Positions 36,013 through 46,916 are shown, numbered from the stretch's first letter. The stretch is 64,000 bases of DNA from Tillus elongatus (GCA_964006375.1 OZ023269.1:682001-746000), one strand, 5' to 3'. Notes: generated from the sequence alone by a model not told the origin. Numbers and translations: made by a program.

Positions 36013-38758
36013 TTAATTTTTTATTTCAAAAACACACCACGAGGGCTTACAGTCTAAATACTATCGTACCGTGGGTGTCGACAAGGAGAAAAGAGGCAAC
36101 TTGTTAATTCTGGACTTGAAGGTTTGGAGGTTCGGAGGAGAAGGAAAAACATGTGCCGGCAAGGAACTCCACAACTTGGAAGTCCTCGGGACAAAAGAGC
36201 GGGCATAACAAGATGTTCTATGTCTGGTGACCTGGACAGTAAAAGGGTGCATTCGCTCTGTTCCCCTGGTAGATCTGTTGGGGGCAGCAGGTGGAGGAAC
36301 TATGGAAGAAAGCTCCTCTGAGCAATGCCCGTGTAGATATATATAAAAGAGAGAAAGGCCACCAACGGCACGTCGGTGGGAAAGGTATGGCAGCCTTTGG
36401 GTGAGGGTAAGGTCACCGATAAGACGTATAGCTCTCTTCTGAATTGAGTCCAGACTAGCGAGTGTAGAAGAGGCAGCAGCACCCCAGATGTGGGAGCGGT
36501 ATTCGAGGTTTGGCCTTATTTGTGAAGTATATAGGGTAGAGAGATTAGCTGGTGAAAAGTATTTGCGAGCTCGGAAGAGGAAACCTAATTTATTAGCAGC
36601 AGCTTCTGCAATTGATGTGACATGCTAGTGCCAATTGAGATTTCGATCCACAGAAATGCCAACAAGTGAAAAGGACTCATTATTTTGAATCACTTGGTTG
36701 TCCATTGTGATGGATCTAGGGCTGGTGTATCTCTTATGAGAAAGAAAGCAATACTGAGATTTGGTGGGGTTGAATTGTACAAGATTTTTACTTCCTCAGT
36801 TTAATATTTTTTGGAGATCCACGGAGAAAGGACCCTCCATGAGTCAGCGATCCTCATCTAATTGGGCCAAAGAGACAGGCTTAGACTATTGTATATTTCA
36901 GTGGAGGGTGCTTTCGTCCGCGTAACTGTGAACTGGGTTAGATGTGCTAGAGAGGAGGTCATTGAGGTGGAGAAGAAACAAAGTAGGGGCTAAAGCTGAA
37001 CCTTGAGGAACTCCTGCGTTAATTGGATATAGTTTAGAGGAATGGCCATCCACGACAACAGAAATGCTCCGGTTGGAGAGGAAATTTGCTGTCCACGTAC
37101 AGAGTTTTGGTGGAAGGCCATAGGCCGGAAGTTTATTAAGCAGCGCTGCATGCCAGACCTGGTGAAATGCTTTGGATATGTCTAGAGCGACAATCTGAGA
37201 TTCACCGTGTAGTTCTATAGACTTGTTCCAAGAATGGGTAACAAAGAAAAGAAGGTCGGCAATTGATCTGCGCTGACGGAATCCATACTGCCTATCGTGG
37301 ATTAGACTGTGTTTTTCAATAAATGTTAGTAATTCGGTGTTTATATACTTTTCCATCACTTTAGAGACGACTGAAAGGAGAGAAATAGGCCTGTAGTTGC
37401 TAGGAAACGTTTTGGGTCCTTTTTTTGGGGACGGGTTGTACTCGAGCAGTATTTCAGTTACTAGGGAATATGCCTCTATTGCAAGATGTCTGAAACAGAG
37501 GAGTCAGGGCAGGAGCAAGTTCTGGTGCGCATTTTTTGAGAACAATTTCTGGGATCTCGTCAAGGCCAGAAGCTTTCCTGGTATTAAGAGAAGAGGGCAT
37601 CTTTCGTACCCTTTTAGTTTTGAAAATGATATCCGTCATTTTATGCGCGACATTGGGGACTGTTGGTGGTTGAACATTTGGAGGTGAGTTGATAGTAGAA
37701 TTGCCGGCGAACAACGAGGCAAAAAGTTCAGCCTTGCCTAGGGCGGTAGAAACAATTTCATCCCCTGAGACAAGAGGTGGGAACGTGCTTTTGCAGAAAT
37801 TATTCCCAATAGATTTATCAAGAGTCCAGAAGGGTTTGTCGCCGTTGGAGCTTAAGAGGACTTTGTTTTTTTGATGTGGTTATTAAACGAGTTTTTTTCT
37901 CAGAAAGAATGCGGACATAGCGGTTTCTTGCGTCGTTAAATGCTTGACGGTTTTTTTGACTGAGATTGTGTAGAAGCGTTTTGTGAGCTTTGACCTTTTC
38001 AAGTCTGGCCTTGTCATAAGATTTAGAGAACCAGGGCTTTTGAGTGGCTGAAGAGGTTTCCTGTGTGCGTGGAATAAATAATTCCATGCCAGCTTGGATA
38101 ATTTCGGTGACGTTTTGTGACATATCAGAGGGGTCAGGATGAGAGAAGCAGACAGACGCCCATGGAACTGAGGAGAAGTAATCTCGCATTTCGTCCCAGT
38201 TCGCGGAGTTGTAGTGCCAAACGATACGTGGGTGTGATGACTGTGTGACATCGGGTTGCATTGCTCAGGAAGCGGTGAACATGCCGTGGTCAGAGCGACC
38301 ATGGGAGGGCGGTGACTGATATCTTATAGCATTCAGGATTTGTGGTAAGAAGGAGATCCAGGGGATTTGAGCTGTGTGTTGGGATGCGAGGAAAGTAAGT
38401 AGGTTGCTGAACCATATTGGCTAAATAATTGCTGACTGCACAGGCCTCCGCTGCTCTCCCTTGTGGATCTGTTTTTGAATATCCTAGCCATTCCTTATTA
38501 TGGACATTGAAGTGACCAAGAATAGTGACCTCGGAGGAAGGATATTCAGGAATCAGATGATCGATTTTTTCAGAAAGGTAGTCAAAGAGCTGGACAAAGT
38601 TGTTGTCAGAAGGTGACCGGTAAATGCAATAGATTAATTTAATTGCAGCCTTGAGAGAGAGTTTTATCCATAGTATGTCTTTTTTTCCAGCTTCTAAATT
38701 GGGGAGTCTGCTGCAGGATATATTGCTACGGACGTATGCGCACACGCCTCTATTCAAT
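36013..38758 (-). pseudogene. LINE-J copy 3: 5'-truncated, keeps the segment deleted from copy 1
   Basis: The 3' end matches copies 1 and 2. On the minus strand the endonuclease begins mid-domain at about 38752 (GVCAYVRSNISCSRLPNL). It continues through TILGHFNVHNKEW (catalytic Asp changed to His), SSHPRIVWHYNSANW and ARNRYVRILSEKKTRL. RT: KASGLDEIPEIVLKKCAPEL (37560), QYGFRQRRSIADLL, VALDISKAFHQVWHAALLNK (catalytic Asp changed to His) and AGVPQGSALAPTLFLLHLND. YADESTLH replaces YADDSTLH, then a stop at about 36898. The 36061-36252 frame is the C-terminal tail. Two damaged active-site residues plus frameshifts make it dead. Confidence 0.85.
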
Positions 38759-38949
38759 TCTTACAGAAACGGTTTACAAAAAAAGATTATTTTAAGAAAT
38801 CTTTTAGGCATGACCTACTTTTATTAATATCCAAGTTCGAATAATGAACTAAAAATACAGGTACCTGTTCTATGCGACTAAAATGTATCTGTGTGGGGAT
38901 CTGCTTTTCTTTTCTAGTATTCTTCATTTTGAACAGGCATATCAAATAA

Positions 38950-39115
38950 GTACACTTGGAGAACCCAAATCACAGCAACACATCTTTTTAAATTGAAATT
39001 TTTCATCCTCTGATGGCACTAACTTTGCTAGTCAGGTCTTTAAAAGATGAGTTGTGGTCATTTTGATACTCCAAGTGTACTTATTAGTGCTTATCACAGG
39101 TTACGATCTTCACTT
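38950..39115 (+). repeat. Foldback element of the HHR-B family, diverged copy
   Basis: Arms AAGTACACTTGGAGAAC and CCAAGTGTACTTATTAGTGC match the 182-bp element at 49236-49417, as does the tail TTATCACAGGTTACGATCTT. The central hammerhead region keeps CCTCTGATGG and ACTTTG but has lost the GAAA box and stem III. No clear target duplication. Confidence 0.65.
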
Positions 39116-39494
39116 GTAAGAATTTTGTATACATAACAATGTAAACAAAATTCTTACGGCATTATATTTTTTCTGGAATTTATCAATTCATGTCTTTCTT
39201 TTCACTCGGAATAATAAGAAACACATAATTACCTATTGTTAACGTTCTTTGTAACATAAAAGTCTGGTATGCAAATACGACAATTTCCAAGAATGTTGGT
39301 TTCCAATAAAGCATAATAAGCTCATAAAAAATGTGTAGCATAGCTTTTGATACGATATTTCCATTAAACTATAAAAATCCTAAATACACTTCGCAGAACA
39401 TAATTTACCACAACACAATTTTAAACATAACTGTCCTTTCCTCAGCAAAGTTCACTTGCTTAATTTATTTAACTGTTCAATCTAATTTAAATTT

Positions 39495-39600
39495 AATCCT
39501 AAATCTGATGAAGTTAAACCTGTCGGCGAAACGATCGAACATCATTTGATTGTGTATTGGAGAATCGGGTTCTTCTAGGTACATTTATCATTAAAGCTCC
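39495..39600 (+). repeat. Highly diverged HHR-B half-copy
   Basis: CTGATGA at 39507 and GGCGAAACGATCGA at 39522 align to CTGAAGA and AACGAAACGATCGT of the 49.3-kb motif. Downstream, GGGTTCTTCTAGGTACATTT aligns to GGGTGTTCTCCAAGTGTACTT. Stem II no longer pairs, so only a relic. Confidence 0.45.
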
Positions 39601-40039
39601 AAGCTTAATAAAGTTTCAAAGTCTTGATCTAGCGAATACGTTACAGTAGCAAATGTTTAGAAGAACTCCTCTCTTGATAAAACGAATTTAACTAATAAAG
39701 TCACTTTACTTGTATCAAAAAATGCTGTTAGGTCTACATCGAAACTTGTTACCAGAAAGTTTTAAAGAATCATACTCTTTAATCTAAAAATCCCTTACAG
39801 CTTAGATCCATTGATTCACTATTGTATTATTAAACCAACACTGGCACAGTCCAAGAGATATAGCTTTGTCGTGACATCCATGATACTCTTTTTCAGTAAC
39901 TCTTTTGCTTTCATTGTAGCTTCCGAGCTTCATCGGTGGTGTCAGGTTTTCCAGAAATTTGCTTTTGATCCACATCTTCCTTTTTTCCAGGTGCGTGCTT
40001 CCAATAATGTTGTTATAGACGCTGATCTGTCTTAGAATA
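39600..40039. other. No gene recognised
   Basis: A 99-codon minus frame at 39802-40101 and a 74-codon plus frame at 39811-40035 overlap each other. Neither has a domain I recognise. Confidence 0.35.
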
Positions 40040-40567
40040 ACGGGATCTATGGCATCATGCCCTACAGCTGCAATATAGGTAACGCTCCTCCTCCACTGCA
40101 AATATGCGTAAGAGGGGAAGTAGCGCTAAGTATCTCAACACTATTTCAAGCAAAAAGATTCAAGCTAGGAGACTTTGCTGGCCACTTGAAGATCCTATAA
40201 ATTATTCCATTGGAGTCTCTCACCAAACCAACAGATCAAATTCCAGCTAAACCAAACTGCATAGTCCCATTTAATGTGGTCATAAGTAACCGCCAGGCAT
40301 TAAATAAAGACAGTGAAAGGCCGACAAACAACTTATCCGTATGGTATACAGAAGGGTGTAAACAAACAGAGGAAGCATGAACTGAGCCCAGAACTGGGGG
40401 TTGAAACATACTAAAGTGAGAGAAATAAAGTGAATCTCGCAACGGTGTAGGAAAATCACGCAACCCGTTTGAACGGTCGCAGGTGTGAGAGGAGTGAGAA
40501 AAGAGGGTTAAGACGGGGAAGACGCCAAGGCGTGCTGTAATTAGAATGATTTCTGTTAACTAATTAA

Positions 40568-40945
40568 ATGTACTGTGTTAATCTTAGTAAATATTGTGAG
40601 TGCATAGTTCCTATAGTTGTGATACTGATTATTAATTTCAATAAATATAAAACGAAAGGTTACTGTAGTTTCATCCATACTGAACCGTTTTCTACCTGGA
40701 TGTTCGTCCACGGGGCTGATTATATAGCTCATTTATATGGAATAGTAGCAGGAAAACGACATCAGGGACGATCATCAGGTGAGCCGAGTGCAGGTGTACC
40801 CACTACTTCTAACGGCGAGGAAGACGCCGACGACGGGGATACCCAGGTCTCACCACAAACCTGTAAGGTAAACCTTCTATATTTTATACGAGGTAGTCCA
40901 CTAGTCCAGGACCTGAAGCGTCCTATTTCCCTGGAATTTCATTGA
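40568..40945 (+). CDS. 125-codon open frame inside LTR 1, function unknown
   Basis: Identical in length to the frames in LTRs 2 and 3. The N-terminus is hydrophobic (IVPIVVILIINF, residues 13-24), then FIHTEPFSTWMFVHG, then an acidic, hydrophilic segment with NGEEDADDGD. It crosses splice-like signals (CAGGTGAGC at about 40778, and TGTAAGGTAAAC at about 40862), so part may be intron in a viral-type transcript. I recognise no family. Conservation among three copies may only reflect recent duplication. Whether it is translated cannot be judged from sequence. Confidence 0.3.
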   Translation: MYCVNLSKYCECIVPIVVILIINFNKYKTKGYCSFIHTEPFSTWMFVHGADYIAHLYGIVAGKRHQGRSSGEPSAGVPTTSNGEEDADDGDTQVSPQTCKVNLLYFIRGSPLVQDLKRPISLEFH

Positions 40946-41347
40946 CGCTACAACAGGCGGGTGGCAGATAAGTTCATTATTATTTCCAGGAACCAGTCCA
41001 GTGTAAGGATTTTTCATGTTTGCATTTAACCTTGAGTTAAAAGCAACAGAAATAACATTTTTACGAACAGCTGTTACGTTACTTATTTAGGTGATGGACT
41101 TAAAAGAGTTGACTATCGTCGTTCGTATAATAATTGTTTTGAGCTGAATTTAGTTAGTAATTTGAAATATATTTATATGTACGTAACTTTATATTTCAGG
41201 AATTGTTTAGGGATTCTCTCTCTTTACCATGTAACATATGATAAATGGGCAGCCCCGCACCCTGGGATACAGAGTTTCTATAAACGAATAAAATAAAATC
41301 TTGTGCACTGTTGCCATTTAGTATCAAGGCAATAGGGCATAGTTCAT

Positions 41348-41365
41348 TGGCGCCCAACGTGGGGC
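41348..41365 (+). promoter_or_regulatory. Primer-binding site, lysine-tRNA type; repeated at 42339-42356
   Basis: TGGCGCCCAACGTGGGGC begins one base after the LTR end AGTTCA. It equals the sequence known from retroviruses primed by tRNA-Lys(1,2). About 40 bp downstream the leader holds an imperfect second copy of the whole block (AGTTCATTGACACCATCAAG then GTGGGGCTCGAAGGGAG), a decayed duplicate primer site. A matching pair occurs after LTR 2. Confidence 0.75.
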
Positions 41366-41558
41366 TCGAAGGGAGCTGTAATAGTTCATTGACACCATCA
41401 AGGTGGGGCTCGAAGGGAGTTGTAATATGCTACACATAATGATAATAATAATAAAGGAAAATGTGTAAATATAAATAAAATTTGAAAAAAAAAGAGAGTT
41501 AAGACGGGGAAGACGCCAAGGCGTGCTGTAATTAGAATGATTTCTGTTAACTAATTAA

Positions 41559-41936
41559 ATGTACTGTGTTAATCTTAGTAAATATTGTGAGTGCATAGTT
41601 CCTATAGTTGTGATACTGATTATTAATTTCAATAAATATAAAACGAAAGGTTACTGTAGTTTCATCCATACTGAACCGTTTTCTACCTGGATGTTCGTCC
41701 ACGGGGCTGATTATATAGCTCATTTATATGGAATAGTAGCAGGAAAACGACATCAGGGACGATCATCAGGTGAGCCGAGTGCAGGTGTACCCACTACTTC
41801 TAACGGCGAGGAAGACGCCGACGACGGGGATACCCAGGTCTCACCACAAACCTGTAAGGTAAACCTTCTATATTTTATACGAGGTAGTCCACTAGTCCAG
41901 GACCTGAAGCGTCCTATTTCCCTGGCATTTCATTGA
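41559..41936 (+). CDS. Same 125-codon frame in LTR 2
   Basis: Differs from the first copy by one residue (Glu to Ala four residues from the end, GAA to GCA). Everything else that can be said is given at the first copy. Confidence 0.3.
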   Translation: MYCVNLSKYCECIVPIVVILIINFNKYKTKGYCSFIHTEPFSTWMFVHGADYIAHLYGIVAGKRHQGRSSGEPSAGVPTTSNGEEDADDGDTQVSPQTCKVNLLYFIRGSPLVQDLKRPISLAFH

Positions 41937-42549
41937 CGCTACAACAGGCGGGTGGCAGATAAGTTCATTATTATTTCCAGGAACCAGTCCAGTGTAAGGA
42001 TTTTTCATGTTTGCATTTAACCTTGAGTTAAAAGCAACAGAAATAACATTTTTACGAACAGCTGTTACGTTACTTATTTAGGTGATGGACTTAAAAGAGT
42101 TGACTATCGTCGTTCGTATAATAATTGTTTTGAGCTGAATTTAGTTAGTAATTTGAAATATATTTATATGTACGTAACTTTATATTTCAGGAATTGTTTA
42201 GGGATTCTCTCTCTTTACCATGTAACATATGATAAATGGGCAGCCCCGCACCCTGGGATACAGAGTTTCTATAAACGAATAAAATAAAATCTTGTGCACT
42301 GTTGCCATTTAGTATCAAGGCAATAGGGCATAGTTCATTGGCGCCCAACGTGGGGCTCGAAGGGAGCTGTAATAGTTCATTGACACCATCAAGGTGGGGC
42401 TCGAAGGGAGTTGTAATATGCTACACATAATGATAATAATAATAAAGGAAAATGTGTATATATAAATAAAATTTGAAAAAAAAAGAGAGTTAAGACGGGG
42501 AAGACGCCAAGGCGTGCTGTAATTAGAATGATTTCTGTTAACTAATTAA

Positions 42550-42927
42550 ATGTACTGTGTTAATCTTAGTAAATATTGTGAGTGCATAGTTCCTATAGTT
42601 GTGATACTGATTATTAATTTCAATAAATATAAAACGAAAGGTTACTGTAGTTTCATCCATACTGAACCGTTTTCTACCTGGATGTTCGTCCACGGGGCTG
42701 ATTATATAGCTCATTTATATGGAATAGTAGCAGGAAAACGACATCAGGGACGATCATCAGGTGAGCCGAGTGCAGGTGTACCCACTACTTCTAACGGCGA
42801 GGAAGACGCCGACGACGGGGATACCCAGGTCTCACCACAAACCTGTAAGGTAAACCTTCTATATTTTATACGAGGTAGTCCACTAGTCCAGGACCTGAAG
42901 CGTCCTATTTCCCTGGCATTTCATTGA
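42550..42927 (+). CDS. Same 125-codon frame in LTR 3
   Basis: Identical in protein sequence to the LTR 2 copy. Confidence 0.3.
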   Translation: MYCVNLSKYCECIVPIVVILIINFNKYKTKGYCSFIHTEPFSTWMFVHGADYIAHLYGIVAGKRHQGRSSGEPSAGVPTTSNGEEDADDGDTQVSPQTCKVNLLYFIRGSPLVQDLKRPISLAFH

Positions 42928-44135
42928 CGCTACAACAGGCGGGTGGCAGATAAGTTCATTATTATTTCCAGGAACCAGTCCAGTGTAAGGATTTTTCATG
43001 TTTGCATTTAACCTTGAGTTAAAAGCAACAGAAATAACATTTTTACGAACAGCTGTTACGTTACTTATTTAGGTGATGGACTTAAAAGAGTTGACTATCG
43101 TCGTTCGTATAATAATTGTTTTGAGCTGAATTTAGTTAGTAATTTGAAATATATTTATATGTACGTAACTTTATATTTCAGGAATTGTTTAGGGATTCTC
43201 TCTCTTTACCATGTAACATATGATAAATGGGCAGCCCCGCACCCTGGGATACAGAGTTTCTATAAACGAATAAAATAAAATCTTGTGCACTGTTGCCATT
43301 TAGTATCAAAGCAACAGAGGGCATAGTTCAAGCAGAACTGGGAATAAGAGGACCTAACTTTAGACTCGCTAAGTCCCTAGGAAAAACTTCCACCATCTTC
43401 CAAGCAGAAATGCTTGCTATAAATATCTGTGCACAGGAGTGCATACCACGAGAAATCAGAAAAATAGAGATCTACAAACTATCACTAAAGGCTCTAAAAT
43501 TTTTCACAACCGAATCTCAACTGACCTGTTACTGCAAAAGTATCCTTAAAGAAACTGGCTACGAACAACAATGTCACTTTGGTGTGGGTACCAGGACATC
43601 AAGGCATTGAAGGAAATAAGGAAGCGGATAGCCTTGCAAAATAGCAACAACACCATCCTATGGTCTGACATAGTTTTATTGTGGATTAGCAAAAAGCCAT
43701 GTAAGAAATGAACTTAAGAGGAACCAGATGATCTCATACTGGCGGGAAATGCCAGGATTAACACAGGCAAAACGGTTCATCACCATATCAAGAGAGAAGT
43801 CTGAACTATTTTTTAAATTTAACAGGATCGACTTGAGAATAATCACATGACTTTGCACAGGACACTTTCCAGTGAGGTATCACCTTATGAAGATGAGGAA
43901 GGTGGACAGTGAAAACTGCAGATTCTGCACTGAAGCAGCAGAAACAACAAAACATTTGCTATGCGACTGCAAGGTTCAGTTCTAAAAAAGGCCCAAATAC
44001 CTTGGAGGCGTGAGAATAGCTCCCAGAACGACAGTAGACTACATAAGAAACCTGAACTTTTTGAGTAACTATTAGAGCAAATATTCATGCATAAAAGACC
44101 CATCGGGATCGCATTCTATTATTTTGGGAACTTAA

Positions 44136-44408
44136 TTAATAGAAAAACTTCTTCGTAAGTACTGGGGTCGATGTAAGTATCTGGTGTGGCGTGAAGCGCG
44201 CTTCTGCCGTAACGGTGTGTTCTTGCGACGTGCAACAATCAACTTTGTTGTAGTGCTGGCTGAATTTCAACTCCAGATGATCCGCCAAGGCACTTGCTTT
44301 ATCTGCATCCGTGTAAACGATGCCGTTTTGGCCATGAAGTGGTGAGATCGGAAGTTTTTGGAAACGAAGAGCTTTGGCCATTTGCCAGATGAAATTGTCT
44401 TGTCTCAT
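44136..44408 (-). pseudogene. LINE linker fragment between endonuclease and RT (minus strand)
   Basis: Reads FIWQMAKALRFQKLPISPLH then GQNGIVYTDADKASALADHL, the segment that joins endonuclease and RT in Jockey-group LINEs (PLHG.NG.VYTD..KA.ALAD.LE..FS). It ends at the start of the 377-bp duplication next door. Confidence 0.65.
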
Positions 44409-45107
44409 AGTTTAATATATCTAAAGCAGCAGCAAAGAAGATTGGGTTTCTGGTTCGGGTTAAACGTTTGTGTTCATTACAGCAATTTTTGACGTTGTAT
44501 AAAGCTCAAATCGATCCACAGTTGGAATATTGTTCCCATGTCTGGAGTGCTGCTCCAAAGACACCCTTGTCCCTCCTACATTTTATTCAGAAACGAGACC
44601 TTCGCCTTACAGGAGATTCATCCATCACAATAAATTTTACTTCTCTTGACTACAAGAGAAAGGTTGGAGATATCTGCCTTTTCTATCGATATTACCATCA
44701 AGATTTCTCTCTAGAAATTGCTTCGTTAGTGTTTTTGGAAACGAAGAGCTTTGGCCATTTGCCAGATGAAATTGTCTTGTCTCATAGTTTAATATATCTA
44801 AAGCAGCAGCAAAGAAGATTGGGTTTCTGGTTCGGGTTAAACGTTTGTGTTCATTACAGCAATTTTTGACGTTGTATAAAGCTCAAATCGATCCACAGTT
44901 GGAATATTGTTCCCATGTCTGGAGTGCTGCTCCAAAGACACCCTTGTCCCTCCTACATTTTATTCAGAAACGAGACCTTCGCCTTACAGGAGATTCATCC
45001 ATCACAATAAATTTTACTTCTCTTGACTACAAGAGAAAGGTTGGAGATCTCTGCCTTTTCTATCGATATTACCATCAAGATTTCTCTCTAGAAATTGCTT
45101 CGTTAGT
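44354..45107 (+). repeat. Perfect-looking 377-bp tandem duplication inside a LINE 3' part
   Basis: 44354-44730 and 44731-45107 are nearly identical; I see only two or three substitutions, such as GATATCTGCC against GATCTCTGCC. The unit spans GTTTTTGGAAACGAAGAGC to GAAATTGCTTCGTTAG. The duplication is recent compared with the decay of the surrounding LINE. Confidence 0.85.
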
Positions 45108-45160
45108 AACTCCGCTTGCGACCTTTAATCGGTCGACCCGTTACAGTCGAAGAGCACACG
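44415..45160 (+). pseudogene. RT C-terminus of a CR1/Jockey-group LINE, duplicated in tandem
   Basis: Each unit encodes QFLTLYKAQIDPQLEYCSHV then WSAAPKTPLSLLHFIQKRDL, FTSLDYKRKVGD and LCLFYRYYHQDFSLEIASLV, the conserved C-terminal region after the thumb (compare YTSQIRPNLEYCSHIWGAAA in LINE-J). The second unit runs on into PLATFNRSTRYSRRAHAF. No catalytic RT motif is present. Confidence 0.75.
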
Positions 45161-45399
45161 CTTTTATTTCAAATTATCCACTTGTAGAACGGTTCGTTAC
45201 GAATCTTCATTCTCTCCTAGATCATCTAAACTTTAGAATGACTTCCTGGCAAACATATTTCCAAAGACATATAATTTCTAAGTATTCAAGAAGCGAGTAC
45301 TCACCCATCTCGTGTGACAACAATCAAGTAGTTGATGCCTTAGAGACTCATTTTGCCTTTCATGAACTATATCTTTAAAAAATGTATGAATATTTCAAT

Positions 45400-46033
45400 A
45401 TTTAAAATATTTGAACCTGTTAAAAGGTTAGACGCAATTTTGTATAATATTATTGCATCACCACATCGAAAATTTTCGCGTCTCTAACTTGTTTGATTTT
45501 ATAGCTAATTAATTTTCAAATACTGTCAATGTTTGTATACATAGGTGAGGAATGTGTGTATACAGAAATTATCGCTTTTCATTGTTTATCGTAATCAATT
45601 ATATAAGCAAGTAGTGTTTACAGGAACTTTATCATCAGGAATGCGTCTTTCTTTTGATAAACAATACCAAGAGATAAGATAAGAGATAAATTTATTGCTA
45701 AGTCTGCTGTTACATTTATGTCTGGTATGCTTCTGATTACAAAATAATTACTCAGAATTTTTATCACCAACAACAAAACATAACTTGAAAAGCATTCATG
45801 ACATTTTCGGTTTTTGACTTTTCATAGTCATATCGGGTTAGAATAAAAGTAAAATACACTGAGTGTTCTACATATACAGGCTTAGTAAAAAGTATAAAAA
45901 GGCACTTATTTTTCCTGAAATATTAGTTATTAAATAATGTTTCAACAAATGTTTTTTGACATATTTTTTGTTACAAACTGGCGGTATTCAATTTTTCCTA
46001 GCGTAAACAACTTTGTTGCCATGGCAACTATAT

Positions 46034-46105
<72 letters not shown>

Positions 46106-46165
46106 CATAAATACAAAGAAGTATGCATACTTTTTTATGAATGTATTCTAATCTGCAACAAATTA
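45400..46165. other. No gene; (TA)n at 46037-46102
   Basis: AT-rich. A GATAAGATAAGAGATAAA stretch near 45680 resembles a simple repeat. The TA microsatellite here has no MAE blocks beside it. Confidence 0.5.
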
Positions 46166-46169
46166 ATAA

Positions 46170-46640
46170 AGAGCATCTTTTCAAATTATTGAAAAAATTT
46201 AGAGAACTGGTAGTGTGAAAGATAAACGAAGAATGGGGAGACTAGACAGCAGTATTATTGTACAATTATCTATTAACTCAAGTCTAATATCTGAAAATTA
46301 TTAGATTTATTAAGAGAATAAATAATACTCGCTGTGCTTACTGTGCGCCCAGTTAATGAAGTTTGGTTTCAGCAAGATGGAGCGCCCAGCCATTTTGGAA
46401 GACCCGTGGGGCAATATTTAGATGACGTTTTCCCAGAAAAGTGGATTAGGCGTGGTGGTGCACTTAAATTACCTGCTCGCTCTCCTGATTTGACACCATG
46501 TGATTATTTTTTTTGGGTTCACTTGAAGAATGTTGTCTACAAAGACATGTCATTAAATTTGGCGGACCCTAAAGCTGGAATTATTAGCGAAACAAGATGG
46601 ATTGTGCATTTCGTCACAGATTCCTTGACATAGGCATCAA
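46170..46640 (+). pseudogene. Mariner (DD41D) transposase fragments
   Basis: The helix-turn-helix end RTGSVKDKRRMGRLDSS (about 46205) is fused by deletion to the distal DDE part. That part is open from 46334 to 46633: VWFQQDGAPSHFGRPVGQYL, then PEKWIRRGGALKLPARSPDL and TPCDYFFWVHLKNVVY. By hand count 41 residues separate QQD and CDYFFW, the same spacing as the element at 22 kb. The first catalytic Asp region is deleted. Confidence 0.75.
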
Positions 46641-46916
46641 ATGAAGGGTTTGGACGGGTTAAACACTATAAACCATGTAATGTTATATTCTAACCAATAT
46701 GGAGAACGCCTCAAGATGGCATATTACCTTTCCTACACACTAAATAAAAGGGTTTGACGAGTAAAATACGATAAACTATGCGATGTCATTTTAAACCCAA
46801 TATGGTGGACGCCCCAAGGTGAAGAATTATCTTTTTCCTCACGACCCCCTGATATGGGTATCAAATGAACAGGTTCGAAAAGTAGAATCCGATTAGCTTT
46901 GACTAGCATTTTTGAA

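Larger units (their letters stand above)
40378..43330 (+). mobile_element. LTR retroelement derivative: LTR plus two leader/5'-truncated-LTR modules in tandem
   Basis: Inserted in LINE-B with the 4-bp duplication AGCA (40374-40377, 43331-43334). The outer ends are TGAACT and AGTTCA, a perfect 6-bp inverted pair of the TG..CA type. LTR 1 is complete (40378-41346, 969 bp). Then follow a leader with primer-binding site (41347-41497), a second LTR lacking its first 129 bp (41498-42337), the same leader again (to 42488), and a third LTR with the same truncation (42489-43330). The period is 991 bp and only a handful of substitutions separate the units. No gag, pol or env lies between the LTRs. Each LTR ends with AATAAAATCTTGTGCACTG, a likely polyadenylation region. 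Confidence 0.8.
40040..43985 (+). pseudogene. LINE-B: RT tail, RNase H and Cys-rich C-terminus, split by an LTR unit
   Basis: Left part (40040-40377): an NAPPPLQICVRGEVALS stretch, FQAKRFKLGDFAGHLKIL, LESLTKPTDQI, then LSVWYTEGCKQTEEA, the start of RNase H (DGS motif damaged). Right part (43335-43985) continues in frame: ELGIRGPNFRLAKSLGK, STIFQAEMLAINICAQ (Glu present), VTLVWVPGHQGIEGNKEADS, and later CRFCTEAAETTKHLLCDC as a Cys/His tail. Removing 40378-43330 and one copy of the 4-bp duplication restores ..EEAELGIRGPN. Stops and frameshifts are present on both sides. It differs from LINE-A. Confidence 0.75.

Noticed and set aside
40760..40800. CTGATGA on the minus strand inside the LTR as another hammerhead
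   Set aside because: No stem II hairpin followed by GAAA at the required distance.
40378..43330. CRISPR array or cellular tandem gene family
   Set aside because: Eukaryotic context; the units end in LTR-type signals and a tRNA primer site, and the whole block has a single 4-bp target duplication.
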